This document shows, piece by piece, positions 18,423-28,000 of a stretch of DNA of 64,000 nt (position 1 is the first letter of the stretch; every line of letters starts with the position of its first letter). The stretch comes from Hydrocarboniclastica marina (GTDB taxonomy: Bacteria > Pseudomonadota > Gammaproteobacteria > Pseudomonadales > Oleiphilaceae), in assembly GCF_004851605.1 (NCBI RefSeq), contig NZ_CP031093.1, positions 2,914,692-2,978,691 on the forward strand, given 5' to 3'. A program made the position numbers and the translations under genes. The notes beneath the pieces are model-generated. The model did not search any database. It saw nothing but the letters and a program-made list of their open reading frames with translations, and was not told the origin of the DNA.

Positions 18423-18436
18423 TTGATCCATATCAT
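18423..18436 (-). promoter_or_regulatory. Candidate ANR/FNR box upstream of ccpA
   Basis: The plus strand reads TTGATCCATATCAT, matching the FNR consensus TTGAT-N4-ATCAA at nine of ten defined positions. It lies 116 bases upstream of the peroxidase start. I could not place a clear -10 at the class II distance, so the promoter geometry is unresolved. Confidence 0.5.
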
Positions 18437-18480
18437 GAATATCAAACTACCAACCCAGCCAGGCGGCAGTGTGGAAGCTA

Positions 18481-19629
18481 TCAGGTCCACAGTACCACCT
18501 TGTCGCGGCCCGTTTCCTTAGCACTGTACAACGCCTGGTCGGCACTTTTGATCAGCGCCTCTGATTCGTCACCTAAGCCCTGCTCAAAACACGCCAGGCC
18601 GATACTGCAGGTGACCTTGAGCACCTGACCATCACCAATATCGACCTGCAGCTCCGCAACGGCCTGGCGGCAACGTTCGCCCAACTTCTGGGCATTTTCC
18701 ACATCGGCTCCCGGCAAAACCACCAGGAACTCTTCTCCACCAAAACGACCCACCTGATCGTTTTGACGGAGGGAGCCACGCAGGGCGTTTGCCGCCGCGA
18801 CCAGCACGATATCGCCGGCGGGGTGCCCCCAGGTATCGTTGATCTGTTTGAAATTATCCAGATCCACCATCATCACAGCCATGGGCGGCCCCTGCCGCTT
18901 GCTGCGTTCATGCTCATACCAGAGATGGGCAAGAATGCTACGCCGGTTATATAGCCCGGTTAGTGGATCAGTCATGCTCAACGTCCGGATTTCTTCTTCC
19001 CGCCGACGCCAGCGATTGAGTATGTAGTAAGCCAGTGCTGTAAGCACAACCAGATGCGGAAGCGTGAAAAGGAACATGCTGGTGAGCCAGAAGAGCGAAA
19101 GTTGCCCATTCTCGGTCAGGCCCGAAATCGCAGGCGCATAGGGGAGAAAACCAAAAGCCGAGGCGTAGGAAAGTACAGCGAGAAGGCTCAACGAGGCAAA
19201 AAGCGCCCACAGGACGGCGCCATGGCTAAACAGTATGAAGCCCACTACAGGCGCCCCGGTGATGACTGCGCCCGTCGGTAGCGACAGTGTGCCGATATGA
19301 AAACTGAAGTAACACAGGGAGAGTCCGTAGTAATGGGTGGCGACGTACTCCACCCAGCGGTGTTCGCCAGTGCTGCGCCGGAGCAAGAGCATGAACCCAA
19401 GAAGCGTCGCGCTGGTAACCAGGAGCATATGGAAATAGTCGAGATGGCCGCGGAGAAAGTCGCCATTGACCAGCCCTTCGTGCCCCGGCACGTTCAAGAG
19501 GTAGTGGGCCCACAAAACGTATTGGGTATGTAAGAGGAAGGTTATACCCAGCAAGAGTGACGCTTTTGCAGATGAACTCCATTCAAACGGGTCGCCAATC
19601 CGGGCCCGCAAAGCTTCAAGTCGCGCCAA
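18481..19629 (-). CDS. Membrane-bound diguanylate cyclase (GGDEF)
   Basis: 382 residues. The start is a TTG at 19629 behind GAGGATTTCCA. Residues 1-215 carry about six TM helices forming an N-terminal membrane sensor. The GGDEF domain (about 220-382) starts at LSMTDPLTGLYNRRS, has an intact FGGEEF active site, and has an RQND I-site five residues upstream, so it should make c-di-GMP and be feedback-inhibited. The end of the domain (SADQALYSAKETGRDKV) is canonical. It precedes ccpA on the same strand by 173 bases. The signal sensed is unknown. Confidence 0.9.
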   Translation of the reverse strand: MARLEALRARIGDPFEWSSSAKASLLLGITFLLHTQYVLWAHYLLNVPGHEGLVNGDFLRGHLDYFHMLLVTSATLLGFMLLLRRSTGEHRWVEYVATHYYGLSLCYFSFHIGTLSLPTGAVITGAPVVGFILFSHGAVLWALFASLSLLAVLSYASAFGFLPYAPAISGLTENGQLSLFWLTSMFLFTLPHLVVLTALAYYILNRWRRREEEIRTLSMTDPLTGLYNRRSILAHLWYEHERSKRQGPPMAVMMVDLDNFKQINDTWGHPAGDIVLVAAANALRGSLRQNDQVGRFGGEEFLVVLPGADVENAQKLGERCRQAVAELQVDIGDGQVLKVTCSIGLACFEQGLGDESEALIKSADQALYSAKETGRDKVVLWT

Positions 19630-19906
19630 TGGAAATCCTCAGAATGCGTCAGGGATGACGGCCGCGAACGAGCGCTACCGTATCATTGTGTTTGAGGATT
19701 AATTATCGGTCAAAGAGGCCCTATTCGCCTGGAGATGTCGGCTGTTTTGCACGGTTTTACATTTTGGCCCGTAGAATTGACTTGGAGGGATGAACCGATT
19801 GCGGACGGCATACCTTGGCCAGGCTGCACGAGATAGCTGTGGCACCGGCTGAAAATCAGGGCCACCGGGGCATCAGTTCATGTAAAAGCTGGAGACCAGG
19901 GGCTCT

Positions 19907-22489
19907 TCAGGCCAGCGAAGGCTGTCGGCGCGTGCCATAAAGTAGCTCCTCGAACTCCTTGGCCGGGAGCGGTGCCGAATAGTAAAAACCTTGGGCAAAG
20001 TCACAGCCGACTGATCGCAGCCAGTCTCGCTGGGCTTTGGTTTCAACCCCTTCGGCGACAACTTTGAGTCCCAGTTTGTGAGCCATCAAAATCATACTCT
20101 CGGCAATGGTCCGGCTGCTGGCTTCGTTATCCGCATCGTTGATAAAGGATTGGTCGATCTTGAGGTAATCGACCTCGTACTTCTTGAGGTAGGCCATGGA
20201 AGAGTAGCCGGTCCCAAAATCATCGATTGCCAACTCAAGACCCGCATTCCGGAGCTCCAGCAGCTTGTCCGCTGTCTTTGAGCTGGCGTTCAGCAATACG
20301 CTCTCTGTGATCTCGACGATAATGCTTTCGTGCGGCAACTCGAGCCGGTCGAGATAGGCTTTCCAGTTCATACTGCGTCCGTTCGATTCGAACTGGATGG
20401 CGGACTTGTTAATACTGATCTGGACCGTCCTGCCCAGGTGGCGGCTCCATTTTCTCGACCACTGTGCGGCCTGGGCAAAAGCCCAGTTGCCGAGTTTCCT
20501 GATCTGCCCGCTCTCCTCGGCAAGACCGATGAACTCATCGGGTTGAAGCAGGCCCAATGTCGGGTGTTGCCAGCGGAGCAGTGCCTCGGCCTTGTGTATG
20601 AGACCATCGCCGAGGTTCGCGATAGGTTGGAAGTAAAGCCTGAGTTGACCACCACTCACAGCGTTGCGCAGGTCAGCCGAGAGTTGCAGGCGGTTAAGCG
20701 CCTCTTCCTGCAGCGATCGGGTAAAAAAGCTGAACTGGCTCCGCCCGTTATTCTTGGCGATGTACATGGCCTGATCGGCGTTGCGGATCAACTCCCCGGG
20801 ATCCGAAGCGTCCAGCGGGCAGAGCGTAATTCCGACGCTACCTGAGATATGACAGACGCTGCCGAGCACATCAAAGGGCCGGGCCAACTCATCAAGAATT
20901 GTCTGTGCCGTGTTTTCTACATGAGCCTTGTCGTCCAGCTCGGTCAGGAGCAGCGTAAACTCATCCCCGCCCAGCCTGGCCACGGTGTCCGACTCGCGAA
21001 CACAGGCCCGAATCCGTTCAGCTGCCTGCTTGAGTAATTGATCGCCGGCGCTGTGCCCGTGCAGATCATTAACCTGCTTGAAATGGTCGAGATCTACAAA
21101 AAACAGAGCGATGGGCTTGCCCGTCCGACGCGAATGGTTGACCTCCACCTCCAACCTGTCCTTGAAAAGTCGTCGATTAGGCAGGCCTGTCAGGGCATCG
21201 TAATTCGCTTCACGCCAGACCTGCTCACTGGCCTGCTTTCTTTCGGTTATGTCCCGGGTAGTCCCGGCAACCGCTTCCAACTCTCCTTTGGTGTTCATGA
21301 CCGGAACCAAACTGTATTCCAGCGCCCAGTGCTTTCCGGAGGGGCTTGTGTATGAGATTTCAGCGCGCACTTCCCGGCGCGTGCGCACGACCTCAGCAAA
21401 GTGGGTCTGGATCTGACGTGCCTCACCGGACCGGTGACCCAGCTCATACGCTGTCTTGCCGAGCATCTCGCTCAGCGGCATTTCCGTGCGTTCTGCCAGC
21501 GCTCGATTGCCGTATAGCAGCCGACCTTCCAGATCCATCACGTAGCTCTGGTCAGCCGCTGAGGTCAGCATGGAATCAAATAACCGCCGCTGTTGTTCTT
21601 TCTCCACAACCAACGTTTCGATGCGCTGCCGGGCTTCTCGCTCGGCGCGCAGAGCCTCATTACGGTCAGTTACATCGCGCATGAAAAAGGAAAAGCCCAC
21701 CAGCGAGCCCGACCCGTCCCGCACACCCGAGATGACGGTTTCCACCTGTGCATTTCCGTCCGGCGTCCTGACATCGAGGTCAGCGGTTATAGCCTGGTGT
21801 GTATGCCGGACCTGCTCCAGGTACTCAGCAAGCGTTGTCGTCCAGAACGGCAGGGAGGCCACCGGCTGATTCAGGGCGGTCTTCGGGTCAAGGCCGAACA
21901 GGCGCTCAGCTCCGCCACTCCAGTACAGAATTTTCAGCCCGGGGTCCAGTGAGATGATGGCGTCGTGCGCCTGGTCGAGGACATTCCGCAGGTAGTGGTC
22001 AGAGATAAGAAGTTGCCTGTAATCGCTCGGGTCCAACGCGCGAGTGCCGATACTGAGGTTGGCGCGGTGCAGGGTCGATCGCAGTCGTGCGCGGTGCAGG
22101 TTTGCTCTGACCGCAGCGGAAATCTCAGCAGCCAGATCGTCGGTTTCGGGCACCACAAGGGACCAGTCTGAACCGATCATCGGCGCGCGGCTCAACTGGT
22201 ACTTCAACTCGGAGAACGCGGATGGGGCCGGCGCGAACATCAGATGAGCCTGAGGCATCACGGCGCGAACGCGACGGGCCTGAGAGATCGGGAACCTTAT
22301 CCCAGGCCCCAGCACGACGACGGCGGTATCCCGGTCCAGATCGCTTTCAGAAGCTTTACCGTCAAACGTTTCGAGCCCACCCCGGCAGGTGAGTAACCCC
22401 TGGCTATGCAGTTCCGCCTCGACCGCTTCCCATGTAACCGAGTGGTCCGATGCCGATAAGACCAACATCACCCGGTGGTTCGTTTGCAT
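19907..22489 (-). CDS. PAS-PAS-GGDEF-EAL c-di-GMP turnover protein
   Basis: 860 residues from the ATG at 22489; a GTG at 22495 overlaps the upstream stop (GTGA) and is an alternative. Residues about 1-150 are an unrecognised N-terminal domain. Two PAS domains follow (about 170-280 and 300-415). The GGDEF domain has an intact RLGGDEF and a RESD I-site. The EAL domain is complete (KAEALLRW, IDDFGTGYSS, YLKIDQSFI, VAEGVET). No TM helix is seen, so it should be cytoplasmic. It overlaps or abuts an acyl-CoA dehydrogenase gene, which suggests translational coupling. Which activity dominates cannot be read from sequence. Confidence 0.9.
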   Translation of the reverse strand: MQTNHRVMLVLSASDHSVTWEAVEAELHSQGLLTCRGGLETFDGKASESDLDRDTAVVVLGPGIRFPISQARRVRAVMPQAHLMFAPAPSAFSELKYQLSRAPMIGSDWSLVVPETDDLAAEISAAVRANLHRARLRSTLHRANLSIGTRALDPSDYRQLLISDHYLRNVLDQAHDAIISLDPGLKILYWSGGAERLFGLDPKTALNQPVASLPFWTTTLAEYLEQVRHTHQAITADLDVRTPDGNAQVETVISGVRDGSGSLVGFSFFMRDVTDRNEALRAEREARQRIETLVVEKEQQRRLFDSMLTSAADQSYVMDLEGRLLYGNRALAERTEMPLSEMLGKTAYELGHRSGEARQIQTHFAEVVRTRREVRAEISYTSPSGKHWALEYSLVPVMNTKGELEAVAGTTRDITERKQASEQVWREANYDALTGLPNRRLFKDRLEVEVNHSRRTGKPIALFFVDLDHFKQVNDLHGHSAGDQLLKQAAERIRACVRESDTVARLGGDEFTLLLTELDDKAHVENTAQTILDELARPFDVLGSVCHISGSVGITLCPLDASDPGELIRNADQAMYIAKNNGRSQFSFFTRSLQEEALNRLQLSADLRNAVSGGQLRLYFQPIANLGDGLIHKAEALLRWQHPTLGLLQPDEFIGLAEESGQIRKLGNWAFAQAAQWSRKWSRHLGRTVQISINKSAIQFESNGRSMNWKAYLDRLELPHESIIVEITESVLLNASSKTADKLLELRNAGLELAIDDFGTGYSSMAYLKKYEVDYLKIDQSFINDADNEASSRTIAESMILMAHKLGLKVVAEGVETKAQRDWLRSVGCDFAQGFYYSAPLPAKEFEELLYGTRRQPSLA

Positions 22490-22491
22490 GG

Positions 22492-23655
22492 TCACAGCAG
22501 GGGTAATCCCAGCAAGGCACGGCCCGTCCAGGATTTGAGGATGTTCGTGGTTGGCGACATCACATGCCCCGCACGAGCATCCCGCAGAATCTGGGCGACC
22601 CGGCTATTTTCCCGGTAGGCCTGGCCACCGCAGAGCGTCATGGCATCGTTAGCGAGCTTGACGGCGGTATCGGCGGCGTCGGCTTTGCAAGCCAGCAAAA
22701 ACGGTAGCGCGTCGGGCTGCCCAAGATCACCCCGGGTAGCGGCCTCGCGAACCAGGCCGCGGCACTTTTCAGCGGTCACCCACATTTCAGCAAAGCAGGT
22801 CTGGAGGGCTTCAACCCCAGCCAGGGTTTCTCCTGAGTGGCTGTAACCCCGGCTGCGGAGATGATTCGAGGCCAGGTCCACCGCGCTTTGAGCGATCCCA
22901 AGGTAGGTGCCAGCCATCGCCATCAGAAAATAAGGCGCCACTACCTCGAACACATACCAGACCTGGTCGCCCTCCTGGCCGAGCAGATTGCCCCTGGGTA
23001 CACAGGCATCGTCAAAGCGCACGCCACGTGACGAATTCCCGCGCATGCCGAACCCCTGCCATGCTTCAAGCCACGTCATGCCAGCAGTATCCCGATCGAC
23101 CACGAGACAACTGAAATCGCCAAGTTCGCTCGTTTCTTCCGATGCCAGTGTAGAGATGACATAGGAGTCTGCATGGCCGCCATTCGTGACGAACTGCTTG
23201 GCGCCATTGACGCGATAGTGGCCATCGTTTGCGGCGAGACTTGTTTCAGGTAGCCAGAAGTGGGCGCCGGAGCCCTGTTCGGCCAGGGCCAGAGTGGTTA
23301 TATGCTCGCCCCTGGCGATCGGGCGCAGGTACTGGTCTTCCTGGTACCGGGTTGCTTTGGCGGCGATCACCGCAGTAGCCACGCTGTGCATGCCGAAACA
23401 CAACGCCGACGATGGGCAGACCCGACCTATTGTCTCGGTTACGACGCTCAGCCCCAGCAGGCCCTGCCCCAGCCCGCCCAGATTCTCAGCCACATTAAGG
23501 CCCAAGAGGCCCTCATCGGCCAGCGCTTGCATGGAATGAGCGGGCCAGATGCACTCCCGGTCGACGCGCTGGGCCATTGGAGCGATCTTGCTCTCGGTCA
23601 ATGCTTCAACACGGGCCTGGATTTCCAGCAGTCTGGTCGTCGGAAAACGGTTCAT
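22492..23655 (-). CDS. Acyl-CoA dehydrogenase family flavoprotein
   Basis: 387 residues. The fold is clear: N-terminal helical domain, ALAEQGSGAHFWLPETSL (flavin loop), NGAKQFVTNGGHADSYVIS middle domain, GMRGNSSRGVRFDDACVP, and a C-terminal CGGQAYRENSRVAQILRDARAG. The position where most family members have the catalytic glutamate (EGT) reads GHVMSPTTNIL, so the base is absent there. Isovaleryl-CoA-type enzymes use another position, and oxygenase-like members lack it, so the reaction is uncertain. Its stop overlaps the start of the GGDEF-EAL gene by up to four bases. Confidence 0.85.
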   Translation of the reverse strand: MNRFPTTRLLEIQARVEALTESKIAPMAQRVDRECIWPAHSMQALADEGLLGLNVAENLGGLGQGLLGLSVVTETIGRVCPSSALCFGMHSVATAVIAAKATRYQEDQYLRPIARGEHITTLALAEQGSGAHFWLPETSLAANDGHYRVNGAKQFVTNGGHADSYVISTLASEETSELGDFSCLVVDRDTAGMTWLEAWQGFGMRGNSSRGVRFDDACVPRGNLLGQEGDQVWYVFEVVAPYFLMAMAGTYLGIAQSAVDLASNHLRSRGYSHSGETLAGVEALQTCFAEMWVTAEKCRGLVREAATRGDLGQPDALPFLLACKADAADTAVKLANDAMTLCGGQAYRENSRVAQILRDARAGHVMSPTTNILKSWTGRALLGLPLL

Positions 23656-23820
23656 GACTTCGGACCTCTATCCGATGCAGGTACGGACAATGCCGCAGGG
23701 CCTTCCAGTGTACCTTTAGTGACATGGCTGCGACACGCTATTGCGTCTCAACACAGTCTCTGCAGCAAGTACGCGTCCACGGTGGAGGACGTTCAGGGTC
23801 AAGGACCACGCCCTCTTGTC

Positions 23821-24624
23821 TTAATTGGAACGAGGCAAAGGGCCCTCCATGCCCGCGGCCCCACCATCCAGCAGTTCCTTTGCGCGTCCGCTCGCTTTCA
23901 GCTTGGCCAGGCCCCGGTCAAAGCTGTCCCGTGCGGCTTCCTGGTCGAGCCCGAATATGAGGTAGGCCGGCTCCTCAAGGTATGGCCGGGGATGGTATGC
24001 GATCTGCTCCTGGCTGTGCCTGGGTAGTGTCCCCAGAACCCAGAGCCCAACTCTCAGTTCCTGTGGATAGGCATCGATCCGGTTACGCAGCAGTTTTTCA
24101 AAATTCTGCAGGTCGCTACGCTCGCGTTCCATCGTTAACGAGCCATCCGTCAGGGCTGAGTCGAAAGCTGCGCCATAGGAGAAGCCCTGAAGCCCACCCA
24201 GGACGAGATGGCTCAGATCCTCAAGCTGCATCCAGGCGAGCGGCTGATTCTTGCGGTAGAAAAAGACCTGATGTTCCTCAACAACGGGCTGGCTGAACAG
24301 GAACTCAGTCTCCCGCTTGGGGTTTTTGAGCCAGATACCAGAACCCGTCCAGTGTCCGTCCCTGACCAGTTGCATCGACCGCGGCCACGGCAGCACTGCC
24401 AGTTCGACCTGCTGCCCCTCCAGTCGATAAGCCTCCCGGATCAACTGCGCCAGGGGGCCGTAGTCTGGCAGGTCTGCACTCGCCAGTGGTGGTCGCTCAC
24501 CGAGTGCAATTTTTATCGGTGACTTGTCGTTTTCGACTGTGGCAGATGCACCCTGCGCCAAGGTCAGGCTCAAAAGCAATATTGCAGCTTCCCGCCTGAG
24601 ATTACTCGTGAGCCGTGCTTTCAT
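23821..24624 (-). CDS. Periplasmic substrate-binding protein, family 3-like
   Basis: 267 residues with a signal peptide (AAILLLSLTLAQGASA|TV). The body follows the bacterial extracellular solute-binding family 3 pattern (IKIALGERPPLASADLPDYGPLAQLIREAY near the N-terminus, then WPRSMQLVRDG and TEFLFSQPVVEEHQVFFYRK). No permease or ATPase gene is adjacent, so it may be an orphan receptor or feed a sensor rather than a transporter. The ligand is unknown. Confidence 0.75.
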   Translation of the reverse strand: MKARLTSNLRREAAILLLSLTLAQGASATVENDKSPIKIALGERPPLASADLPDYGPLAQLIREAYRLEGQQVELAVLPWPRSMQLVRDGHWTGSGIWLKNPKRETEFLFSQPVVEEHQVFFYRKNQPLAWMQLEDLSHLVLGGLQGFSYGAAFDSALTDGSLTMERERSDLQNFEKLLRNRIDAYPQELRVGLWVLGTLPRHSQEQIAYHPRPYLEEPAYLIFGLDQEAARDSFDRGLAKLKASGRAKELLDGGAAGMEGPLPRSN

Positions 24625-24742
24625 AGGGAATCTGCCAAGTCTTCGCTTACACGCCTGAGTTTTTTGGGTCCGACAGATGGTTGCCGCGTTGTTCTAGCTG
24701 CCAAAGTCTCTTGATGCCCCTTGCCTGCCAGGGACATCGTTT

Positions 24743-24802
24743 CGGCTCAACTATCGGCTCAACTATCGGCTCAACTATCGACTTAACAATCGGCTTAACT
24801 GT
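24743..24802. repeat. Five degenerate 12-bp tandem repeats
   Basis: Three exact copies of CGGCTCAACTAT are followed by two diverged copies (CGACTTAACAAT, CGGCTTAACTGT). They start at the 3' end of the antiporter gene, whose stop codon lies within the last copy. No coding role is apparent. Confidence 0.85.
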
Positions 24803-26033
24803 CGTTATCTCCTGGATACAGTCTAGCGTACAGCTTGGCTCCGGGGGCGGCGCCCATGCCATGGGCAAAAAGCGACGCGCAGACGACAAGGCTGCCAACA
24901 GTCCAGGCGATATCGTGCCCGGCTCTGCTGTCGATCATCATGGCGTAGAAAAGGGCAGATATCCCGATAGGACCAAAATACCCGGCTGTTAACGCCATAC
25001 GCATCTCTCGCCAGCGCGGCATTAGCGGGCGGAGCAATAGCAGGACCGGCAGCCGGCGCAACAGGAGCACGAGCACTGCCAGTGCGACGCCCGGCCATCC
25101 GAGTTCAAACCATTGTGCGACCGGTATCATCAGCCCGAACAGGACAAATATCGGTAGGGTAAAGAAGAGATTCACAGACTCCTGGACGCTGCCTTCTTCA
25201 GCCCGTTCGCTACCACCAACGACCTGATCAAAAGCGATGCCTGCAGCAAATACCGCCAGCAAGCTGTCCGTCCCGATCAGCTTCCCCACCCCTAGCACCA
25301 GTACCGTCAAGGCCAGCGTGGCAGCCAGAAAAGATGCGTGATCAATGGTTTTGTTGCGCTCAGCCCACTGCAGCGCCTGCCCGAAAAGCCAACCCGTCAA
25401 AACACCGAAAATTATCGCCCCGCCGACTTCCCATAGCAGCGCATGTGTTAGCCATTCGGACCAGGCTGTGGATGTGTCCTTTGCGGAAAGCAAGAGCATA
25501 GGCAGGAGAACCAGCAGATAAGCGAGACCGTCATTGGCCCCGGACTCGGCCGAAAGCGTGTGCCGGAACCTTCCTGGCAACGACGCCTTGGCCAGGCTAC
25601 CGGTAACCATCGAACTGGAGACCACCGGGTCAGTCGGACAGATCGCAGCACCTACCAGCATCGCCAGCAGGAGAGGAACCCCAAGCAACCAGTAAACCAA
25701 CAGGCTGCTGACCAGGAACATCAAGGGCATGCCCAGGCCCAACAGCACGACGAAGGTTCTCCAGTGGGTGAAGATGTAAGCCCTTGGGATACGCAGGGCA
25801 ATCCCCATCAAACTGATGCCGAGGGTCAGCCGGGCACCCTCCTCCATGATCCTGACGGGATCACCCCACTGGTCGACGTCAAGTAAGCCCAGGCCTACCG
25901 GGCCGATGCTGACGCCAAACAGGAATGCCATCAGTGGCAGTGAAAAAACCGAGCGGTTAAGCGGCTGGGACAACAGCCCCAGGACAATCACCACGATCCC
26001 GACGGCGGCAAGCGCAAGGTTAAGTTGATCCAT
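24795..26033 (-). CDS. Na+(K+)/H+ antiporter, CPA1 family
   Basis: 412 residues, about twelve TM helices. Core motifs of monovalent cation/proton antiporters are present: CPTDPVVSSSM and SAESGANDGLA (the ND pair of CPA1 members), and FGLMIPVAQWF. It exports Na+ or K+ in exchange for protons at the inner membrane, which fits a marine host. It has no long cytoplasmic tail. Its stop lies inside a tandem-repeat tract. It stands apart from fadD upstream (104-base gap). Confidence 0.9.
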   Translation of the reverse strand: MDQLNLALAAVGIVVIVLGLLSQPLNRSVFSLPLMAFLFGVSIGPVGLGLLDVDQWGDPVRIMEEGARLTLGISLMGIALRIPRAYIFTHWRTFVVLLGLGMPLMFLVSSLLVYWLLGVPLLLAMLVGAAICPTDPVVSSSMVTGSLAKASLPGRFRHTLSAESGANDGLAYLLVLLPMLLLSAKDTSTAWSEWLTHALLWEVGGAIIFGVLTGWLFGQALQWAERNKTIDHASFLAATLALTVLVLGVGKLIGTDSLLAVFAAGIAFDQVVGGSERAEEGSVQESVNLFFTLPIFVLFGLMIPVAQWFELGWPGVALAVLVLLLRRLPVLLLLRPLMPRWREMRMALTAGYFGPIGISALFYAMMIDSRAGHDIAWTVGSLVVCASLFAHGMGAAPGAKLYARLYPGDNDS

Positions 26034-26137
26034 TCAGCTTCCCTGCCCTGTTCCTGGCCCTGTTCTTTGCCCTGTTCTGGCTTGTTCCTGAGGCTCCAAC
26101 ACCCAAGGCGCGGCGTTACACTGCACTGGTTCCGTTA

Positions 26138-27898
26138 TCAGTTTCCGCTTTCTTTCAGCGCCTCGTCACGTAGGTCCTTGCGCAACACCTTACCCACAGG
26201 GGTCATCGGAATCTCTTCCCGGAAAATCACTTTTTTAGGCACCTTGTACGCTGTCAGCGACTGCCTGCAGAAGTCCCTTATGGATTGCTCGGTCACAGAA
26301 TCATCTTTGGGCACCACATACGCCCTGACCGCTTCCCCACTTTCAGGGTCGGGAACGCCGACTACCCCGACCGAAAGCACGCCGGGATGGCGCGCAATGA
26401 CTTCCTCGATTTCGTTGGGGTACACATTGAAACCCGAGACCAGCACCATGTCCTTTTTGCGATCGACGATGAAGAAGTAACCGTCCTCGTCCATGATGGC
26501 CACGTCACCGGTGTGGAACCAACCGTCGCGAATAGATTCAGCTGTCGCTTCTGCCCGCTCCCAGTACCCCTTCATGACCTGCGGTCCCTTCACCACCAAC
26601 TCGCCAGGCTCGCCTTGGGGTACGGGGTTGCCTTCGTCGTCGACGATGCGAACGTAAGTGCCCGCGTACGGGATGCCGATGCTGCCCAGCTTGGTCCGCT
26701 CCAGAGGGTTGGTGGTCACCCCGGGGCTCGTCTCGGTCAGACCGTAGGCCTGCACAATCGGGTTTTTGACGACGTCCTGCCAGCGCTCGGCCACAGCATT
26801 CTGCACGGCGGTTCCCCCGCCGATCGTGATACCCAGGTTCTTCGGTGGCGACTGCCGGAACCATTCTTCGTTCAGCAGGCCGGCAAAGAGCGTGTTCACA
26901 CCGGAGAAAAAGGTGAAGTCGAACTTCTCGAACGCCGCCTTGAGATTAGACACCGGGCGCGGCGACGGGATCAGCACGTTGTGCCCACCCACGCTGTAAA
27001 AAATCACGCTCACGCCCATCGCAAAAATATGGTACATGGGCAGCGCGGTCAGTGCCGTCCGGTTTTCAGGCAGGTAGCGGCGCAGGTTGGCATAGGACTG
27101 ACCGACGTTACTGACCAGGTTGCGGTGGGTCAGCATTGCGCCTTTGGGCCGCCCGGTTGTGCCCCCGGTGTACTGCAGCGCCAGCAGGTCATCAAGGCTG
27201 ACATCAAACTCGGCGCTGCCACCCTTTTTCAGGTAGTGCTCACCCTGGCTGATAGCCTTGGTGAACGGCATGGAGTCAACCTCGTTCCTTGGCACCATTT
27301 TCTTGAGCTTCTGTACGCCCTTGACCAGCGCTTTGCGCAGCGGCGGAAAGAAATCAGCGACGCTCGTGATCAACACCTGTTCGACGGTGCTCTTCGGTAG
27401 AACCTTGGGCAGCTTGTCGGCAAACATGTCGATCATGAGCAGCAGCCGCGCCCGGGAGTCATCCAGGGCATGGTTGATCTCAGGTACGGTGTAAAGGGGG
27501 TTGATATTGACGATGACGCAGCCCGCCTTGGCTGCGCCAAAAAGAAAGATGGGGTAAGCAAGACAGTTGGGACTCTGAATCGCGACCCGGTCGCCTTTGG
27601 CCAGACCCATGTCGTGCCGCAGGTATGCCGCGAAGGCATCGGTCATGCGGTCGACCTCGGCGAAGGTCAGGCTGCCGGTGGTGCCGTTTGGCAGGCATGT
27701 CGTAAAGGCCGTTTTGGAACCATTCTCCTGACTCGCCTGGCGAATGATATCACCGATGTTCCTGTAACTCGCAGGCTCGAGGTCCGGCTTTGTTCCTTCG
27801 GGATAGTGTTTCAGCCAGGGCCGGGCGTCGTAGACTTCGGCGGCTGAACCCTGTGCGCTTGTTTTATTCTCTTCGGCATTATCAGAGGCCGCTTTCAT
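26138..27898 (-). CDS. fadD: Long-chain fatty acid--CoA ligase
   Basis: 586 residues from the ATG at 27898, behind GAGGAGACAACAATA. ANL-superfamily motifs: YTGGTTGRPKGAMLTHRN (P-loop), YGLTETSPG, GWFHTGDVAIMDEDGYFFIVD and the C-terminal GKVLRKDLR lysine. It activates fatty acids with ATP and CoA for beta-oxidation or lipid synthesis. Start and length match FadD. Downstream of glpD on the same strand with a 102-base gap; co-transcription is possible. Confidence 0.93.
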   Translation of the reverse strand: MKAASDNAEENKTSAQGSAAEVYDARPWLKHYPEGTKPDLEPASYRNIGDIIRQASQENGSKTAFTTCLPNGTTGSLTFAEVDRMTDAFAAYLRHDMGLAKGDRVAIQSPNCLAYPIFLFGAAKAGCVIVNINPLYTVPEINHALDDSRARLLLMIDMFADKLPKVLPKSTVEQVLITSVADFFPPLRKALVKGVQKLKKMVPRNEVDSMPFTKAISQGEHYLKKGGSAEFDVSLDDLLALQYTGGTTGRPKGAMLTHRNLVSNVGQSYANLRRYLPENRTALTALPMYHIFAMGVSVIFYSVGGHNVLIPSPRPVSNLKAAFEKFDFTFFSGVNTLFAGLLNEEWFRQSPPKNLGITIGGGTAVQNAVAERWQDVVKNPIVQAYGLTETSPGVTTNPLERTKLGSIGIPYAGTYVRIVDDEGNPVPQGEPGELVVKGPQVMKGYWERAEATAESIRDGWFHTGDVAIMDEDGYFFIVDRKKDMVLVSGFNVYPNEIEEVIARHPGVLSVGVVGVPDPESGEAVRAYVVPKDDSVTEQSIRDFCRQSLTAYKVPKKVIFREEIPMTPVGKVLRKDLRDEALKESGN

Positions 27899-28000
27899 TA
27901 TTGTTGTCTCCTCGATAGTTTGTCTTAAAAGGCACGCGCCCAAGTTTAAACGCATGCACTGCGTTTGATACGCGGGTCCTGAAACCGAGTCAAGCCAGGC

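Noticed and set aside
24743-24802. Repeat tract as a CRISPR array
   Set aside because: The units are only 12 bases and directly adjacent without spacers, and no cas genes are present.
24647-24898. Minus-strand frame encoding an IVEP-type repeat
   Set aside because: The repeat comes from the 12-bp tandem DNA repeat; the frame also runs out of phase over the end of the antiporter gene.
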